From Kiritimatiellia bacterium (GTDB lineage Bacteria > Verrucomicrobiota > Kiritimatiellia > RFP12 > UBA1067): a stretch of DNA of 22,648 bases. The position numbers and the translations under genes are program-made. Location of the stretch: assembly GCA_017628165.1 (NCBI GenBank), contig JAGBZQ010000020.1, forward strand, positions 1 to 22,648. Direction: 5' to 3'. Below the pieces are notes generated by a model. The model was not told the DNA's origin, did not search any database, and saw nothing but the letters and a program-made list of their open reading frames with translations. Below, piece after piece: positions 14,584 through 22,648 of the stretch; position 1 is the first letter of the stretch, and every line of letters starts with the position of its first letter.

Positions 14584-16676
14584 GCCCTGTCGGCGTTACG
14601 TTCCGCAGAACGTTCGGTATGATTTCGGGGCTGTATGTGACGGCTCTTTCCGTAGCGGGATTTCTTGCCGCAAGCGCCGCACTTTTCGCTTTCAATCTTG
14701 ATATGGGCGAAGGCGGGCTTTCTTCCCTCGCATCGCTGTGGGCTCTTTCCGTTGCTCCGGTTCTGCCTGTTCTGGCGGCACTTGCCGGGATGGAGGTTTG
14801 GAGCGATGAGTTAAAGACTGGCCGCATCGATATTCTTCTTTCTTCTCCTGTCAGCGAAAAAGATCTTGTTAAAGGGAAGTTCTGGGGAGTGTGGGCGCTT
14901 ACGATGGTGGCTTTGTCGATTTCTCTCGTTTCGGCTTTTGTTTTTCTTGATTTCTACGCGCCTTCGTTTTTTGAGGTCTCGTCCCTCTGGGGTTTTATAC
15001 CGGCTTTCACGCTTTTGGCGTTTCAAAGTGCATTGTGGTCGGCTGTCGCGGTGGCGGCAAGTGCTGTTTTCCGAAATGCGGCGGGAGCCGCGGCCACGAC
15101 AATTTTCATTCTTGTGGCTTTTCCGCGTGTAATATGGCTTGCTCTCTCGCACTGGACGCGTGGCGGACGCATCGTCTTGGGGGATTTTCCTCTTGATGCC
15201 CACGCGTTTGATTTCGCTTCTGGGCTTCTGGGTGTCGGAACTCTTTTTTCTTACGCAATCTTAACTTTCTTCGCGCTTTTTGCGGCGGAGCGCGTTGTTG
15301 CCTTCAGACGCTTCAGGGGCCGGAGGCAGAGGCTTCAGCGTTTTTCAATGGGGCTTTCTATCGTGCTTGGTTTCGTGCTTTCTTTTTTGGCGATTTCTCT
15401 CGCGAGCAGGATGGATCTTTCGCTTGATATGTCTGTGGCGGGGTCTGGGGAGACGCGTTTTTCGCCCGGAACGCGGGAGATTCTCTCGCGTGCTCACGGA
15501 TCGATATCGATCACTGTGTTTTTGGAGCGCTCTGATCCGCAGTTCCGTCATGTAGGCCATTTTCTCCGATCGCTCAAGCGGGAGGCTGATTCCACCGGAG
15601 GCGTAGTCCTTGAAATAAAGTATGTGGATCCTATTTTAGATACGGGTGAGGCACTGCGTCTCGTTCGTGCTGGGGTGGAGAAGGCAAGTCTTGTTTTCGA
15701 GCGCGGCGAGCGTATCGCCCATGTGCTCAGGATCGCTGACGGTTACGGAGAGCGCGAGTGCGTGGCGCTTATTGAGCGCATGGCCTCGCCGCTTATTCGC
15801 AGTTCTGTTTATTGGACCGTCGGACATGGCGAGGCCTCCTTCGGCAATTATGCATTTGACGGCTTAAGCGATATCGCCCGCAATCTGGCTCTTGACGGAT
15901 ATGAGCACAAGACTGTGAATTTGGCTGATAGTGCATCTCAGATCGGTTCTGATTGCGCGCTTTTGATCGTGGCCGGAGCGCGCACTGATTTCTCGGCGCG
16001 CGAAATTGAGAGGCTTGGAGCCTATCTTGAGGGGCAGGGCGATTCAAACGGAGGCGGTCGGCTTCTCGTTTTGGCTGATCGCGCGCTTACCAGAGGCATG
16101 GAGAATCTTCTTTCTCGCTGGGGGATCCTGTCGGAGAAAATCCACGCCTCTCAATTCCCCACCGTCTCAGGCACTGACGTAGTGGCTTCGCAGTTCTCTG
16201 AGAGCCATCCGGTAAGCCGTCCGTTTCAGGGGTATCAGGTTGTGTTAGAGACGCCGGTGGCGTTCAAGCCATCTGCAATGGCCACAGAGGGATCTACAGG
16301 GGCCGACCGCAAAAAATATTCCGATATTCTCTCTGCCGGCAAAACATGCTTTGCCGCGGCGGTAGAGCGCGGCGGAAATGGCAAGGATTTGGCAATCCGT
16401 CCTACGCGAATTGTCGCCATCGGAGATGTGGGGTTCGTCCTCAACGGCAAGCTTAGATCTTCGGCAAATGCCAACAGAGATTTCTTTTTGAATGCGGTGA
16501 AGTATCTTTCGGGGCGTGATTCCCTGCCGGCGTCCGGATCTGAGGCTTCGCGCCTTGTAACAGGCATGACCCGCTCTGACCGAGCGTCGTTTGCCATGGC
16601 CTCGGCGCTGTGGCTCCCTATCGGTCTTTTTGCTCTTCAGGCTCTTCTCATTGCTCGGAGGAGGCGCGGAAAATGA
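14580..16676 (+). CDS. GldF-GldG-like fusion: ABC-2 permease joined to GldG-type domain
   Basis: A membrane protein of 698 aa. Residues 1-245 form an ABC-2 permease of the GldF type: about six hydrophobic segments, and between the second and third the typical DELKTGRIDILLSSPVSEKD (76-95). A further transmembrane segment (about 256-277) leads into a GldG-like (ABC_transp_aux) periplasmic domain with RFSPGTREIL (293-302) and VGHGEASF, and a last transmembrane segment (about 672-692) ends in Arg-rich RRRRGK. GldF and GldG are often separate proteins; here they are one reading frame. The gene overlaps its neighbours by 4 nt at both ends (ATGA at 14580 and at 16673). Substrate unknown; gliding itself cannot be inferred. 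Confidence 0.85.
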   Translation: MSPVGVTFRRTFGMISGLYVTALSVAGFLAASAALFAFNLDMGEGGLSSLASLWALSVAPVLPVLAALAGMEVWSDELKTGRIDILLSSPVSEKDLVKGKFWGVWALTMVALSISLVSAFVFLDFYAPSFFEVSSLWGFIPAFTLLAFQSALWSAVAVAASAVFRNAAGAAATTIFILVAFPRVIWLALSHWTRGGRIVLGDFPLDAHAFDFASGLLGVGTLFSYAILTFFALFAAERVVAFRRFRGRRQRLQRFSMGLSIVLGFVLSFLAISLASRMDLSLDMSVAGSGETRFSPGTREILSRAHGSISITVFLERSDPQFRHVGHFLRSLKREADSTGGVVLEIKYVDPILDTGEALRLVRAGVEKASLVFERGERIAHVLRIADGYGERECVALIERMASPLIRSSVYWTVGHGEASFGNYAFDGLSDIARNLALDGYEHKTVNLADSASQIGSDCALLIVAGARTDFSAREIERLGAYLEGQGDSNGGGRLLVLADRALTRGMENLLSRWGILSEKIHASQFPTVSGTDVVASQFSESHPVSRPFQGYQVVLETPVAFKPSAMATEGSTGADRKKYSDILSAGKTCFAAAVERGGNGKDLAIRPTRIVAIGDVGFVLNGKLRSSANANRDFFLNAVKYLSGRDSLPASGSEASRLVTGMTRSDRASFAMASALWLPIGLFALQALLIARRRRGK

Positions 16677-18370
16677 GTTTGCGCAAGACGAATATCCTTC
16701 TTTTCATCGGCGTCGTTGCCCTTGCCGGCATTCACGCCTATCAGCATTTTAATCCCGGAGATCGCGGCAGCAAGCTTATCCGCCGTGTCTCCCTTTTTGA
16801 CAGGGCGGTATATTCCGCAGGCAGTATAGAGATTGATCGTGCCGATGCCGAGGCGGTTGTTCTTCGCCGCGAAGGGGACAGATGGGCTCTTTCCCGGCCT
16901 TATTCGGCAGGAGCGGATAAGGATCGCATCTTGCAGCTTCTTGACGCGCTTGCCTTTGGACGCGTTATTTCATCGTATACGGATGCTGATCTTGCAAAGT
17001 TCGGTAAGACGAGAGGTGATTACGGTTTAGATAATCCAAGGCTTAAGGTGAGGGTCGCTTCCGCTGGCGGGGATCAGGTGCTTTCTTTCGGTCGCAAAAC
17101 CCCCACGGGAGATGGAGTTTTTGTCTCATTGCAGAAAGACCGGAAAATCTATGTTGTAGACGCTGCGGTTTTTGATGCGGCGAATCTGTCGGCTGCGGAC
17201 TTCCGCGATCATTCAATCGTTCCGCGGGAAATTGGATCCGTGGACGCTTTCGATCTCAAGCGCGGTCAACTTTCCGCCATGCGTTTTTCAAAGTCCGGCG
17301 AGCAGTGGAAGGTTTTCTCGTTGCGTGATTCCGAGGGCGAAAAGGTGGCCTCTGCCGTGAAGATCGACGAGTTCATTTCCTCGCTCGCAAAAGCAGAGGT
17401 GAAATCTTTTGTGTGGCCTGTCGGGGGGGCTGACGAGGCGGCCTCTCTCGCGTCTTCCGTTCTTGCCGGTTACGGACTCGACAGCGAAACCGGAGTGGCT
17501 TTAACGATTCGCGATAAGGTTTATTCTGACACCCACATAGTATTCGGGCGTGAGGCTTCTGACGGGCTCGTCTACGCTCTTGTCCACAATGAGAGTGCGA
17601 TTGTGACGGTTGACGGCGCTCTCAAGGACATGGCGGCCAAATGGGACTTCACAGATTTGCGTCTTTATCCGTTCGATGCGGCCAAGGTGACGCGCTTCGC
17701 TTTCTCCGACGGCGGGGTGGAGTATGTTGTGGCCAGAACCGCGCAGGATGCCTGGCGCATTGATACGCCTGTTTCGGCGGCAGCCGACCGCGATGCGGCC
17801 GAGAAGATTCTTGGGCGCATCCTCACGCTCACGGCCGATGACAGGTGTGACGGCGGTATCTTTGTTTCGATATCTACGAATTCTGCTCCTGAGCGAATCA
17901 AGCGCGAGGCCGTTCTTGCCGACTTTGTGTTCGCCGATCTGCGCAGCCGCGAGATTTTCAGGGCCGCGCCTTCCGATGTCCGCAGAATTGTGGCGCTAAG
18001 GAAGGGGGCTGAGGCTGAGGCGGTTGTGTTTGACCGTGACTTGCGCACATGGAAGGTGGATTCTCCCGCGAAGAGCGCGCTTGTCAGAAAAGACGCGGTA
18101 GAGGGTATTCTCGGTTTGCTTGATCCCCTTACCGCTAAGCGTATCGTATGTTTGAAGGCTTCTGTTTCGGATCTTCACCGCTATGGATTGGCTGATCCCT
18201 GGTTTAAGCTGGCGGTGGATTTCTCGGCGGCGGATTCCTTAAGGCGCAATATTCTCGTGGGAGAGAAGGTTCATGACGGGTATTATGCGATGACAGGTGC
18301 GTTTGACGCCGTTTTTGTGATATCGGAAGAGGCTGTGGAGTCTCTTTCCGCGCGGCTTCTCACTGAATGA
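16673..18370 (+). CDS. DUF4340-type membrane-anchored repeat protein
   Basis: 565 aa, beginning with a short basic stretch and one hydrophobic segment (7-20), so it is probably anchored in the inner membrane with the rest outside. The outer part holds four copies of a unit built around W-x-[LVI] followed by a helix containing two or three Leu, centred on Trp71, Trp212, Trp361 and Trp460; copies 1, 2 and 4 are followed by a Y-G-L-[DA] turn (such as DYGLDNP). This matches the DUF4340 family, commonly encoded with GldF/GldG-like genes. The start at 16673 is set by the ATGA overlap with the fusion gene; longer in-frame starts lie inside that gene. It probably works as the extracytoplasmic partner of the transporter; its biochemical role is unknown. 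Confidence 0.8.
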   Translation: MSLRKTNILLFIGVVALAGIHAYQHFNPGDRGSKLIRRVSLFDRAVYSAGSIEIDRADAEAVVLRREGDRWALSRPYSAGADKDRILQLLDALAFGRVISSYTDADLAKFGKTRGDYGLDNPRLKVRVASAGGDQVLSFGRKTPTGDGVFVSLQKDRKIYVVDAAVFDAANLSAADFRDHSIVPREIGSVDAFDLKRGQLSAMRFSKSGEQWKVFSLRDSEGEKVASAVKIDEFISSLAKAEVKSFVWPVGGADEAASLASSVLAGYGLDSETGVALTIRDKVYSDTHIVFGREASDGLVYALVHNESAIVTVDGALKDMAAKWDFTDLRLYPFDAAKVTRFAFSDGGVEYVVARTAQDAWRIDTPVSAAADRDAAEKILGRILTLTADDRCDGGIFVSISTNSAPERIKREAVLADFVFADLRSREIFRAAPSDVRRIVALRKGAEAEAVVFDRDLRTWKVDSPAKSALVRKDAVEGILGLLDPLTAKRIVCLKASVSDLHRYGLADPWFKLAVDFSAADSLRRNILVGEKVHDGYYAMTGAFDAVFVISEEAVESLSARLLTE

Positions 18371-18388
18371 TTTAATGAAAGGAAGAAT

Positions 18389-19285
18389 ATGAAATACGAC
18401 AAGAATCATGCATTGCTGGAATGTTCCATTCCCGGCATCCCCTCCAAGAGCGGCAAGGTCCGCGATGTTTTTGATCTCGGAGACTCGCTGCTGATGGTTG
18501 TAACGGACCGCATCAGCGCGTTTGACGTGATCCTTCCGTCCGGCGTTCCGGACAAGGGCAAGGTCCTCAATGGGCTTTCGCTCTTCTGGCTCGAGTATCT
18601 CGGTGTCAAAAATCATCTCATCACGGCGAACGTGGATGAATATCCTGAAGTTCTCCAGCCGTATAAGGAGGATCTTCGCGGCCGTTCTATGCTCGTGAAG
18701 AAAGTCAATATGGTTGAGGTGGAGTGCATCGCGCGCGGCTATCTCACAGGTTCTGGCTGGAAGGAGTATCAGAAGAGCGGTACGGTAAACGGCCTTAAGC
18801 TCCGCGAGGGCTATGAGAACGCATCCAAACTTGATGAAGTTCTTTTTACTCCTACCACCAAGGCGGCTGTGGGCGATCATGACGAGGCGATCGACTATGC
18901 CCAGACGGAGGCGCTCGTGGGTGCGGATACAGCGAAGGCGCTCAAGGACGCTACGATAAGCCTCTACTCCAAGGCGGCCGAGTACGCCCGCACCCACGGC
19001 ATCATAATTGCCGACACCAAATTTGAATTCGGCATGGACGAAGACGGCTCGCTAATTCTGGCGGACGAGGTCTTGACGCCCGATAGTTCGCGTTTCTGGC
19101 CGGAGTCCAGCTACGCCGTTGGCTCCAATCCGCCTTCTTTGGATAAGCAGTATGTCCGCGACTGGCTCGATTCCATAGCGTTCAACCGTCAGCCTCCGGG
19201 CCCGGAGCTTCCTGACGAAGTGATTGCCAAGACTCGCGAAATCTACTTGAAGGCCTATGAGGATTTGACCGGCCGTAAAATTTGA
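18389..19285 (+). CDS. purC: Phosphoribosylaminoimidazole-succinocarboxamide (SAICAR) synthase
   Basis: Joins CAIR and aspartate with ATP in de novo purine synthesis. Key runs: KSGKVRDVFDLGD (20-32), TDRISAFDV (39-47), VECIARGYLTGSGWKEY, IADTKFEFG and LTPDSSRFWP. At 298 aa it is of the longer, yeast Ade1-like type rather than the short E. coli form (about 237 aa). AAAGGAAG (18378-18385) lies 3 nt before the ATG. It starts 18 nt after the DUF4340-like gene with no promoter between, so it is probably read from the ABC operon, an unexpected partner for a purine gene. Confidence 0.96.
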   Translation: MKYDKNHALLECSIPGIPSKSGKVRDVFDLGDSLLMVVTDRISAFDVILPSGVPDKGKVLNGLSLFWLEYLGVKNHLITANVDEYPEVLQPYKEDLRGRSMLVKKVNMVEVECIARGYLTGSGWKEYQKSGTVNGLKLREGYENASKLDEVLFTPTTKAAVGDHDEAIDYAQTEALVGADTAKALKDATISLYSKAAEYARTHGIIIADTKFEFGMDEDGSLILADEVLTPDSSRFWPESSYAVGSNPPSLDKQYVRDWLDSIAFNRQPPGPELPDEVIAKTREIYLKAYEDLTGRKI

Positions 19286-19321
19286 AAATAAAAATCATTT
19301 AAAAAGAAAGAGGTAAATAAA

Positions 19322-19639
19322 ATGGGAATGTTTGATCAGATCAAGGACGTCATGAAGATGCGCTCTGAAGCAAAGCGCGTGCAGAATGAAATCCAGAAGA
19401 TTTCAGCCACTTACGCCAATGGCGGTATTACCGTTACGGCTAAGGGAGATATGACCATCGCGTCGATTTCCGTTACGCCTGAAGCGTATGACGAAGTCAA
19501 GGCCGGCAAGCCCCAGCGTTTTGAGACGATGCTTCTCAATGTCGTCAACGGCGCTCTCAAGAAGGCCCGTGAGACCACTCAGCAGGAAATGCAGCGTCTT
19601 ATGCAGTCGGGCGAAATGGGCGGACTTTTCGGCCGCTGA
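19322..19639 (+). CDS. ybaB: YbaB/EbfC-family nucleoid-associated protein
   Basis: 105 aa, the usual length. The order helix (DVMKMRSEAKRVQNEIQKI), strand with NGGITVTAKGDM, and C-terminal helix with LNVVNGALKKARETT is that of the YbaB dimer, which binds DNA without strong sequence preference. AGAGGT precedes the ATG. recR follows after 24 nt, the conserved bacterial arrangement, but the usual upstream dnaX is replaced here by purC. Confidence 0.92.
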   Translation: MGMFDQIKDVMKMRSEAKRVQNEIQKISATYANGGITVTAKGDMTIASISVTPEAYDEVKAGKPQRFETMLLNVVNGALKKARETTQQEMQRLMQSGEMGGLFGR

Positions 19640-19663
19640 TTTCCGCTGAAGGGATTTTCAAAG

Positions 19664-20260
19664 ATGACTGGTCCGATTGCGGAGCTGGCTTTTGAGCTCG
19701 CCAAGCTCCCTGGGCTTGGCAGGCGCTCCGCCATGCGCGCGGCTCTTCAGCTCGTGCGCGAGAAGGGGCGGCTTGCCGAGCCGCTCCTTGCCTCGCTTAA
19801 ATCGGCCATGGATAATGTGGTTTGCTGCTCCAGATGCGGGGCTTTTACAACAGCTGACGCGAATCCGTGTCCTGTCTGCACGGACGCGAGGCGTGATACG
19901 CGTATTTTATGCGTTGTGGAGGAGCCCTCTGACATTGTGCAGATTGAGTCTTCAGGCGCTTTTTCAGGGCGATACCATGCGCTTGGAGGTAAGCTTTCGC
20001 CGGCAAAGCGCATGGGGCCGGAGAGACTGCGTATTGCAAGCCTTGTGGAGCGCATCGCCGCCGAAGGCTTTGAGGAGGTGCTTCTGGCTCTGTCCACCGA
20101 CATGGAGGGTGATGCCACAGCTGGGTATGTCTCTGAGATACTCAAGGATTGCAGAGTGAAAGTTACGCGCCTTGCTTTCGGACTTCCTGCCGATTCCGGC
20201 GTAGCGTATTCCGATCCGCTGACATTGCGGCGCGCGATCAACAATAGGGTTTCGCAGTGA
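19664..20260 (+). CDS. recR: Recombination mediator RecR
   Basis: Acts with RecO (and RecF) to load RecA on gapped DNA. 198 aa: helix-hairpin-helix LPGLGRRSAMRAAL (15-28), a C4 zinc motif with Cys55, Cys58, Cys69 and Cys72, and a Toprim domain beginning CVVEEPSD (83-90) and including STDMEGDATA. The C-terminal end reads GLPADSGVAYSDPLTLRRAI (173-192), where most RecR proteins have GG-x-L-E before the Asp; the GG pair is DS here. Otherwise intact. Ends 1 nt before the next ATG. Confidence 0.93.
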   Translation: MTGPIAELAFELAKLPGLGRRSAMRAALQLVREKGRLAEPLLASLKSAMDNVVCCSRCGAFTTADANPCPVCTDARRDTRILCVVEEPSDIVQIESSGAFSGRYHALGGKLSPAKRMGPERLRIASLVERIAAEGFEEVLLALSTDMEGDATAGYVSEILKDCRVKVTRLAFGLPADSGVAYSDPLTLRRAINNRVSQ

Positions 20261-20261
20261 T

Positions 20262-21254
20262 ATGGCGGAAGTCAGGTTTACAGGCATAAGAAAAGTTTAC
20301 TCAAAAGGCGATAAGCCCGCGGTCGACGATTTCAACCTCACTGTGGCGGATGGAGAGTTCCTCGTTCTTGTGGGGCCGTCTGGATGCGGCAAGTCCACGA
20401 CTCTTCGGATGGTGGCCGGGCTTGAAATTCCTACAGGAGGAACGATTGAGATCGGCGGGCGTGATGTCACGTGTCTGCCGCCCAAGGATAGGGATATCGC
20501 AATGGTGTTCCAGAACTATGCGCTCTATCCGCACATGACGGTGAAGGAGAATCTTTCATTTGCGCTTAAATTACGCGGTTTTGCAAAATCAGAGATTGAG
20601 CGCCGAGTTTCCGAAGTGGCTTTTTCACTTGGGCTCGAGCCGTATCTGAAGCGTCTTCCGAAGGCTCTTTCCGGCGGTCAGCGCCAGAGGGTGGCTCTCG
20701 GGCGCGCGATAGTGCGCGAGCCGGCCGTATTCCTATTCGATGAGCCGCTTTCAAATCTCGATGCGAAGATGCGTGTGGAGATGCGCGCGGAGATCATCCG
20801 CCTTCATAACCGTCTCAAGTCCACGATGATCTATGTCACGCATGACCAGACGGAGGCGATGACGATGGGTGAGCGGATCGTTGTCATGTCAGACGGGCGT
20901 ATAAGCCAAGTGGCTCCGCCTATGGAGCTTTACGATCGTCCGGCGAATAAGTTCGTGGCCGGATTTATCGGAACTCCGCCGATGAATCTTTTCCCTCCCG
21001 GGCTTGTGGTCCCTCACAGGACAATAGGTCTCAGGCCAGAGAATATCTCTATCAAGCCTTTGGAAGAGGGCGAGGGGTTTCCTCTTGCCGCGCGGGTCGA
21101 TTTTGTGGAGATGCTCGGAAGCGAGACTCTTGTTCATGTGGAGACGGAGAAGATGGCGCACAAGATTGTTGTTCGCGTCGGCGGCTTTGCGGCGTTGAAA
21201 TCCGGCGAGCGCGTAGGGCTTCTTCTTGATATGTCCCGCGCCGTAGATCTCTGA
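20262..21254 (+). CDS. ABC sugar-importer-type ATPase (MalK/UgpC/MsmX family), orphan
   Basis: 330 aa with Walker A GPSGCGKST (38-46), Q-loop Gln84 (VFQNYALYPHMTV), LSGGQ (136-140), Walker B Asp160-Glu161, and His194. After about 235 comes a short TOBE-type regulatory domain containing GLRPENI. This is the family that powers carbohydrate and glycerol 3-phosphate importers. The C-terminal domain is shorter than in MalK (about 370 aa). No permease or binding protein is nearby, so it may serve several importers encoded elsewhere, as MsmX does. Its ATG comes 1 nt after the recR stop and has no strong ribosome binding site of its own, so translation is probably coupled. Confidence 0.9.
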   Translation: MAEVRFTGIRKVYSKGDKPAVDDFNLTVADGEFLVLVGPSGCGKSTTLRMVAGLEIPTGGTIEIGGRDVTCLPPKDRDIAMVFQNYALYPHMTVKENLSFALKLRGFAKSEIERRVSEVAFSLGLEPYLKRLPKALSGGQRQRVALGRAIVREPAVFLFDEPLSNLDAKMRVEMRAEIIRLHNRLKSTMIYVTHDQTEAMTMGERIVVMSDGRISQVAPPMELYDRPANKFVAGFIGTPPMNLFPPGLVVPHRTIGLRPENISIKPLEEGEGFPLAARVDFVEMLGSETLVHVETEKMAHKIVVRVGGFAALKSGERVGLLLDMSRAVDL

Positions 21255-21307
21255 ATTTTCCGAGGAGTCCCTGATCGAGCCACAGACTTCCCAGATGATG
21301 CGAAATT

Positions 21308-21316
21308 TGGTATAAT
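21308..21316 (+). promoter_or_regulatory. Extended -10 promoter of purA
   Basis: TGG then TATAAT (21311-21316). Only a weak -35 is visible (TTCCCA, 21288-21293, 17 bp away). Predicted start near 21323, with a leader of about 42 nt and AAGGA at 21349-21353 before the ATG at 21365. Confidence 0.75.
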
Positions 21317-21364
21317 TTTGTCGTTTTACAGCAGTATCATTTATATTCAAGGAAATCTATAAGA

Positions 21365-22642
21365 ATGAATACCGTATTGGTTGGCGCCCAGTGGGGCGAT
21401 GAAGGCAAAGGTAAGGTAATTGACTTCCTTACCGAGGAAGCTGATGTAGTTGTTCGCTTTCAAGGCGGCTCCAACGCCGGACACACGGTGGTTGTGGGAG
21501 AGAAGAAGTATGTCTTGCATCTCGTTCCGAGCGGCATCCTTCATGATGGCAAGCATTGTGTCATCGGCAATGGCGTAGTCATGGATCCATTCGATCTCAT
21601 GCGTGAGCTCGAGCAGGTGGAGAGCTGGGGCTTTGAGCTTAAGGGCCGCTTTCATATCTCCGAGCGCGCCCATATGGTCATGCAGTGGCACCGCGCACTT
21701 GACAAGGCCGAGGAGTCTGTTCGTGCAGAGGGCGAGAAGATCGGCACTACAGGCCGCGGAATCGGGCCGGCGTATGCCGCCAAGGTCGGCCGTTATGGTA
21801 TGCGCGTCGGTGACATCCTCAAGCCCAACTTTCTCGATCTCGTCCGTAAGCAGGTCAAGGAGGCGAATATCAAGCTCAGGAGCCTTGGAGCTCTTGAGCT
21901 CGATGCGGAGGAGATGGTAAAGCTCTACACCCCCATGGTTCCTGCTCTTCTTCCGTATGTAACGGATACGATTCAGCTTCTTCATCAGAACCTCGACGCC
22001 GAGAAGTCTATTCTTTTCGAAGGCGCGCAGGCTACGATGCTTGATATCGATTTCGGCACATATCCCTTCGTGACGTCCTCTAATCCCACTGCCGGCGGAG
22101 CCTGCACGGGTTCTGGCGTTTCTCCGCGCGCCATCGATCGTGTCATCGGTGTTATGAAGCTTTACACGACTCGCGTTGGCGAAGGTCCGTTCCCGACTGA
22201 GCTTTTTGATGCGGATGGTGAGCTTATGCGTCAGCGCGGCGGCGAGTTCGGCGCGACGACCGGCCGTCCGCGCCGTTGCGGTTGGTTTGACGCCGTCATC
22301 GGCCGCTATGCGCAGAGAGTCAACGGTATTGACTACTGGGCGCTTACCAAGCTTGACGTTCTTGATTCTTTCCCTGTCATCAAGATTTGCACTGGCTACA
22401 AGCGCAAGGATGGTTTTGTTTACAACACGTTCCCAGCCGATCTCGAGGTGCTTGCAGACTGTGAGCCCGTATACGAGGAGATGCCCGGCTGGCAGTGCGA
22501 GACATCGAAGATCACCGATTATGCCGCTCTTCCCGAGAATGCAAAGAAGTATATTGACCGCATTCTTGAGCTTGTTGGCGGTAAGCTTGGAGTTCTTTCC
22601 GTCGGACCTGCGCGAGAAACCACGCTTCGTATCAACGTTTGA
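21365..22642 (+). CDS. purA: Adenylosuccinate synthetase
   Basis: Converts IMP, GTP and aspartate to adenylosuccinate, the first step from IMP to AMP. Complete at 425 aa. It shows the N-terminal P-loop-like WGDEGKGK with catalytic Asp12, His40 (NAGH), the IMP-site loop GTTGRGIGP (127-135), VTSSNPTAGG, TTRVGEGPFPTE, and the aspartate-site run TTGRPRRCGW. Set apart from the preceding gene by 110 nt and its own promoter. No oddities. Confidence 0.98.
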   Translation: MNTVLVGAQWGDEGKGKVIDFLTEEADVVVRFQGGSNAGHTVVVGEKKYVLHLVPSGILHDGKHCVIGNGVVMDPFDLMRELEQVESWGFELKGRFHISERAHMVMQWHRALDKAEESVRAEGEKIGTTGRGIGPAYAAKVGRYGMRVGDILKPNFLDLVRKQVKEANIKLRSLGALELDAEEMVKLYTPMVPALLPYVTDTIQLLHQNLDAEKSILFEGAQATMLDIDFGTYPFVTSSNPTAGGACTGSGVSPRAIDRVIGVMKLYTTRVGEGPFPTELFDADGELMRQRGGEFGATTGRPRRCGWFDAVIGRYAQRVNGIDYWALTKLDVLDSFPVIKICTGYKRKDGFVYNTFPADLEVLADCEPVYEEMPGWQCETSKITDYAALPENAKKYIDRILELVGGKLGVLSVGPARETTLRINV

Positions 22643-22648
22643 CGAACG

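Noticed and set aside
21264..21292. Imperfect hairpin between the orphan ATPase gene and purA as terminator
   Set aside because: The stem needs bulges to form and is not followed by T residues.
1..22648. CRISPR arrays, insertion sequences, replication origin
   Set aside because: No regularly spaced direct repeats, transposase-like frames or clusters of DnaA-box-like sites were seen on either strand.

Overview
The window reads as bacterial chromosome. Every gene I can support lies on the + strand, genes are densely packed, and GC content is moderate (roughly 50-55% by eye). The best guess for the source is a member of the PVC superphylum (Verrucomicrobiota, Kiritimatiellota or Lentisphaerota). 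Two things point there: a gliding-type ABC system (GldF/GldG-like fusion plus a DUF4340-type protein), and an apparent type III secretion (T3SS) effector with its chaperone. This is inference from gene content only, because no rRNA gene or strong phylogenetic marker is present.

Layout. (1) Positions 1-2094 hold the 3' two thirds of carB. (2) Positions 2215-8639 hold a two-gene unit. Its first gene encodes a 1981-residue protein whose third quarter is an atypical ABC1/UbiB-family kinase domain. Its second encodes a 153-residue CesT/Tir-type T3SS chaperone. (3) Positions 8691-8962 hold a promoter buried in a long inverted repeat, then tRNA-Asp(GTC), tRNA-Gln(CTG) and a clear intrinsic terminator. 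(4) Positions 9083-13817 hold an operon of an organophosphate:phosphate antiporter, rimO, a HAD-like protein and rsmB. (5) Positions 13873-18370 hold an ABC ATPase, a permease/GldG fusion and a DUF4340-like protein, joined by ATGA overlaps. purC, ybaB, recR and an MsmX/UgpC-type ABC ATPase follow closely. (6) Positions 21365-22642 hold purA behind its own promoter.

How the genes fit together. Most of the window is housekeeping: carbamoyl phosphate for arginine and pyrimidines, two purine genes (purC, purA), ribosome modification (rimO on S12, rsmB on 16S rRNA), two tRNAs and recombination repair (recR with ybaB). Set among these, between carB and the tRNAs, is the part most likely to be new: a giant putative secreted kinase with its export chaperone. 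The first 37 residues of the large protein contain no acidic residue and are rich in N, S and T, as is typical of a T3SS signal. No T3SS apparatus gene is in the window, so secretion is inferred from the chaperone and the N-terminus.

Regulation. Several transcription units share one promoter architecture: a -10 of TATAAT or TATACT, usually preceded by TG plus one base, with a TTGC-like or TTGG-like -35 at a constant 18-bp spacing. At the ABC operon this promoter sits so close to the ATG that a leaderless mRNA is predicted.
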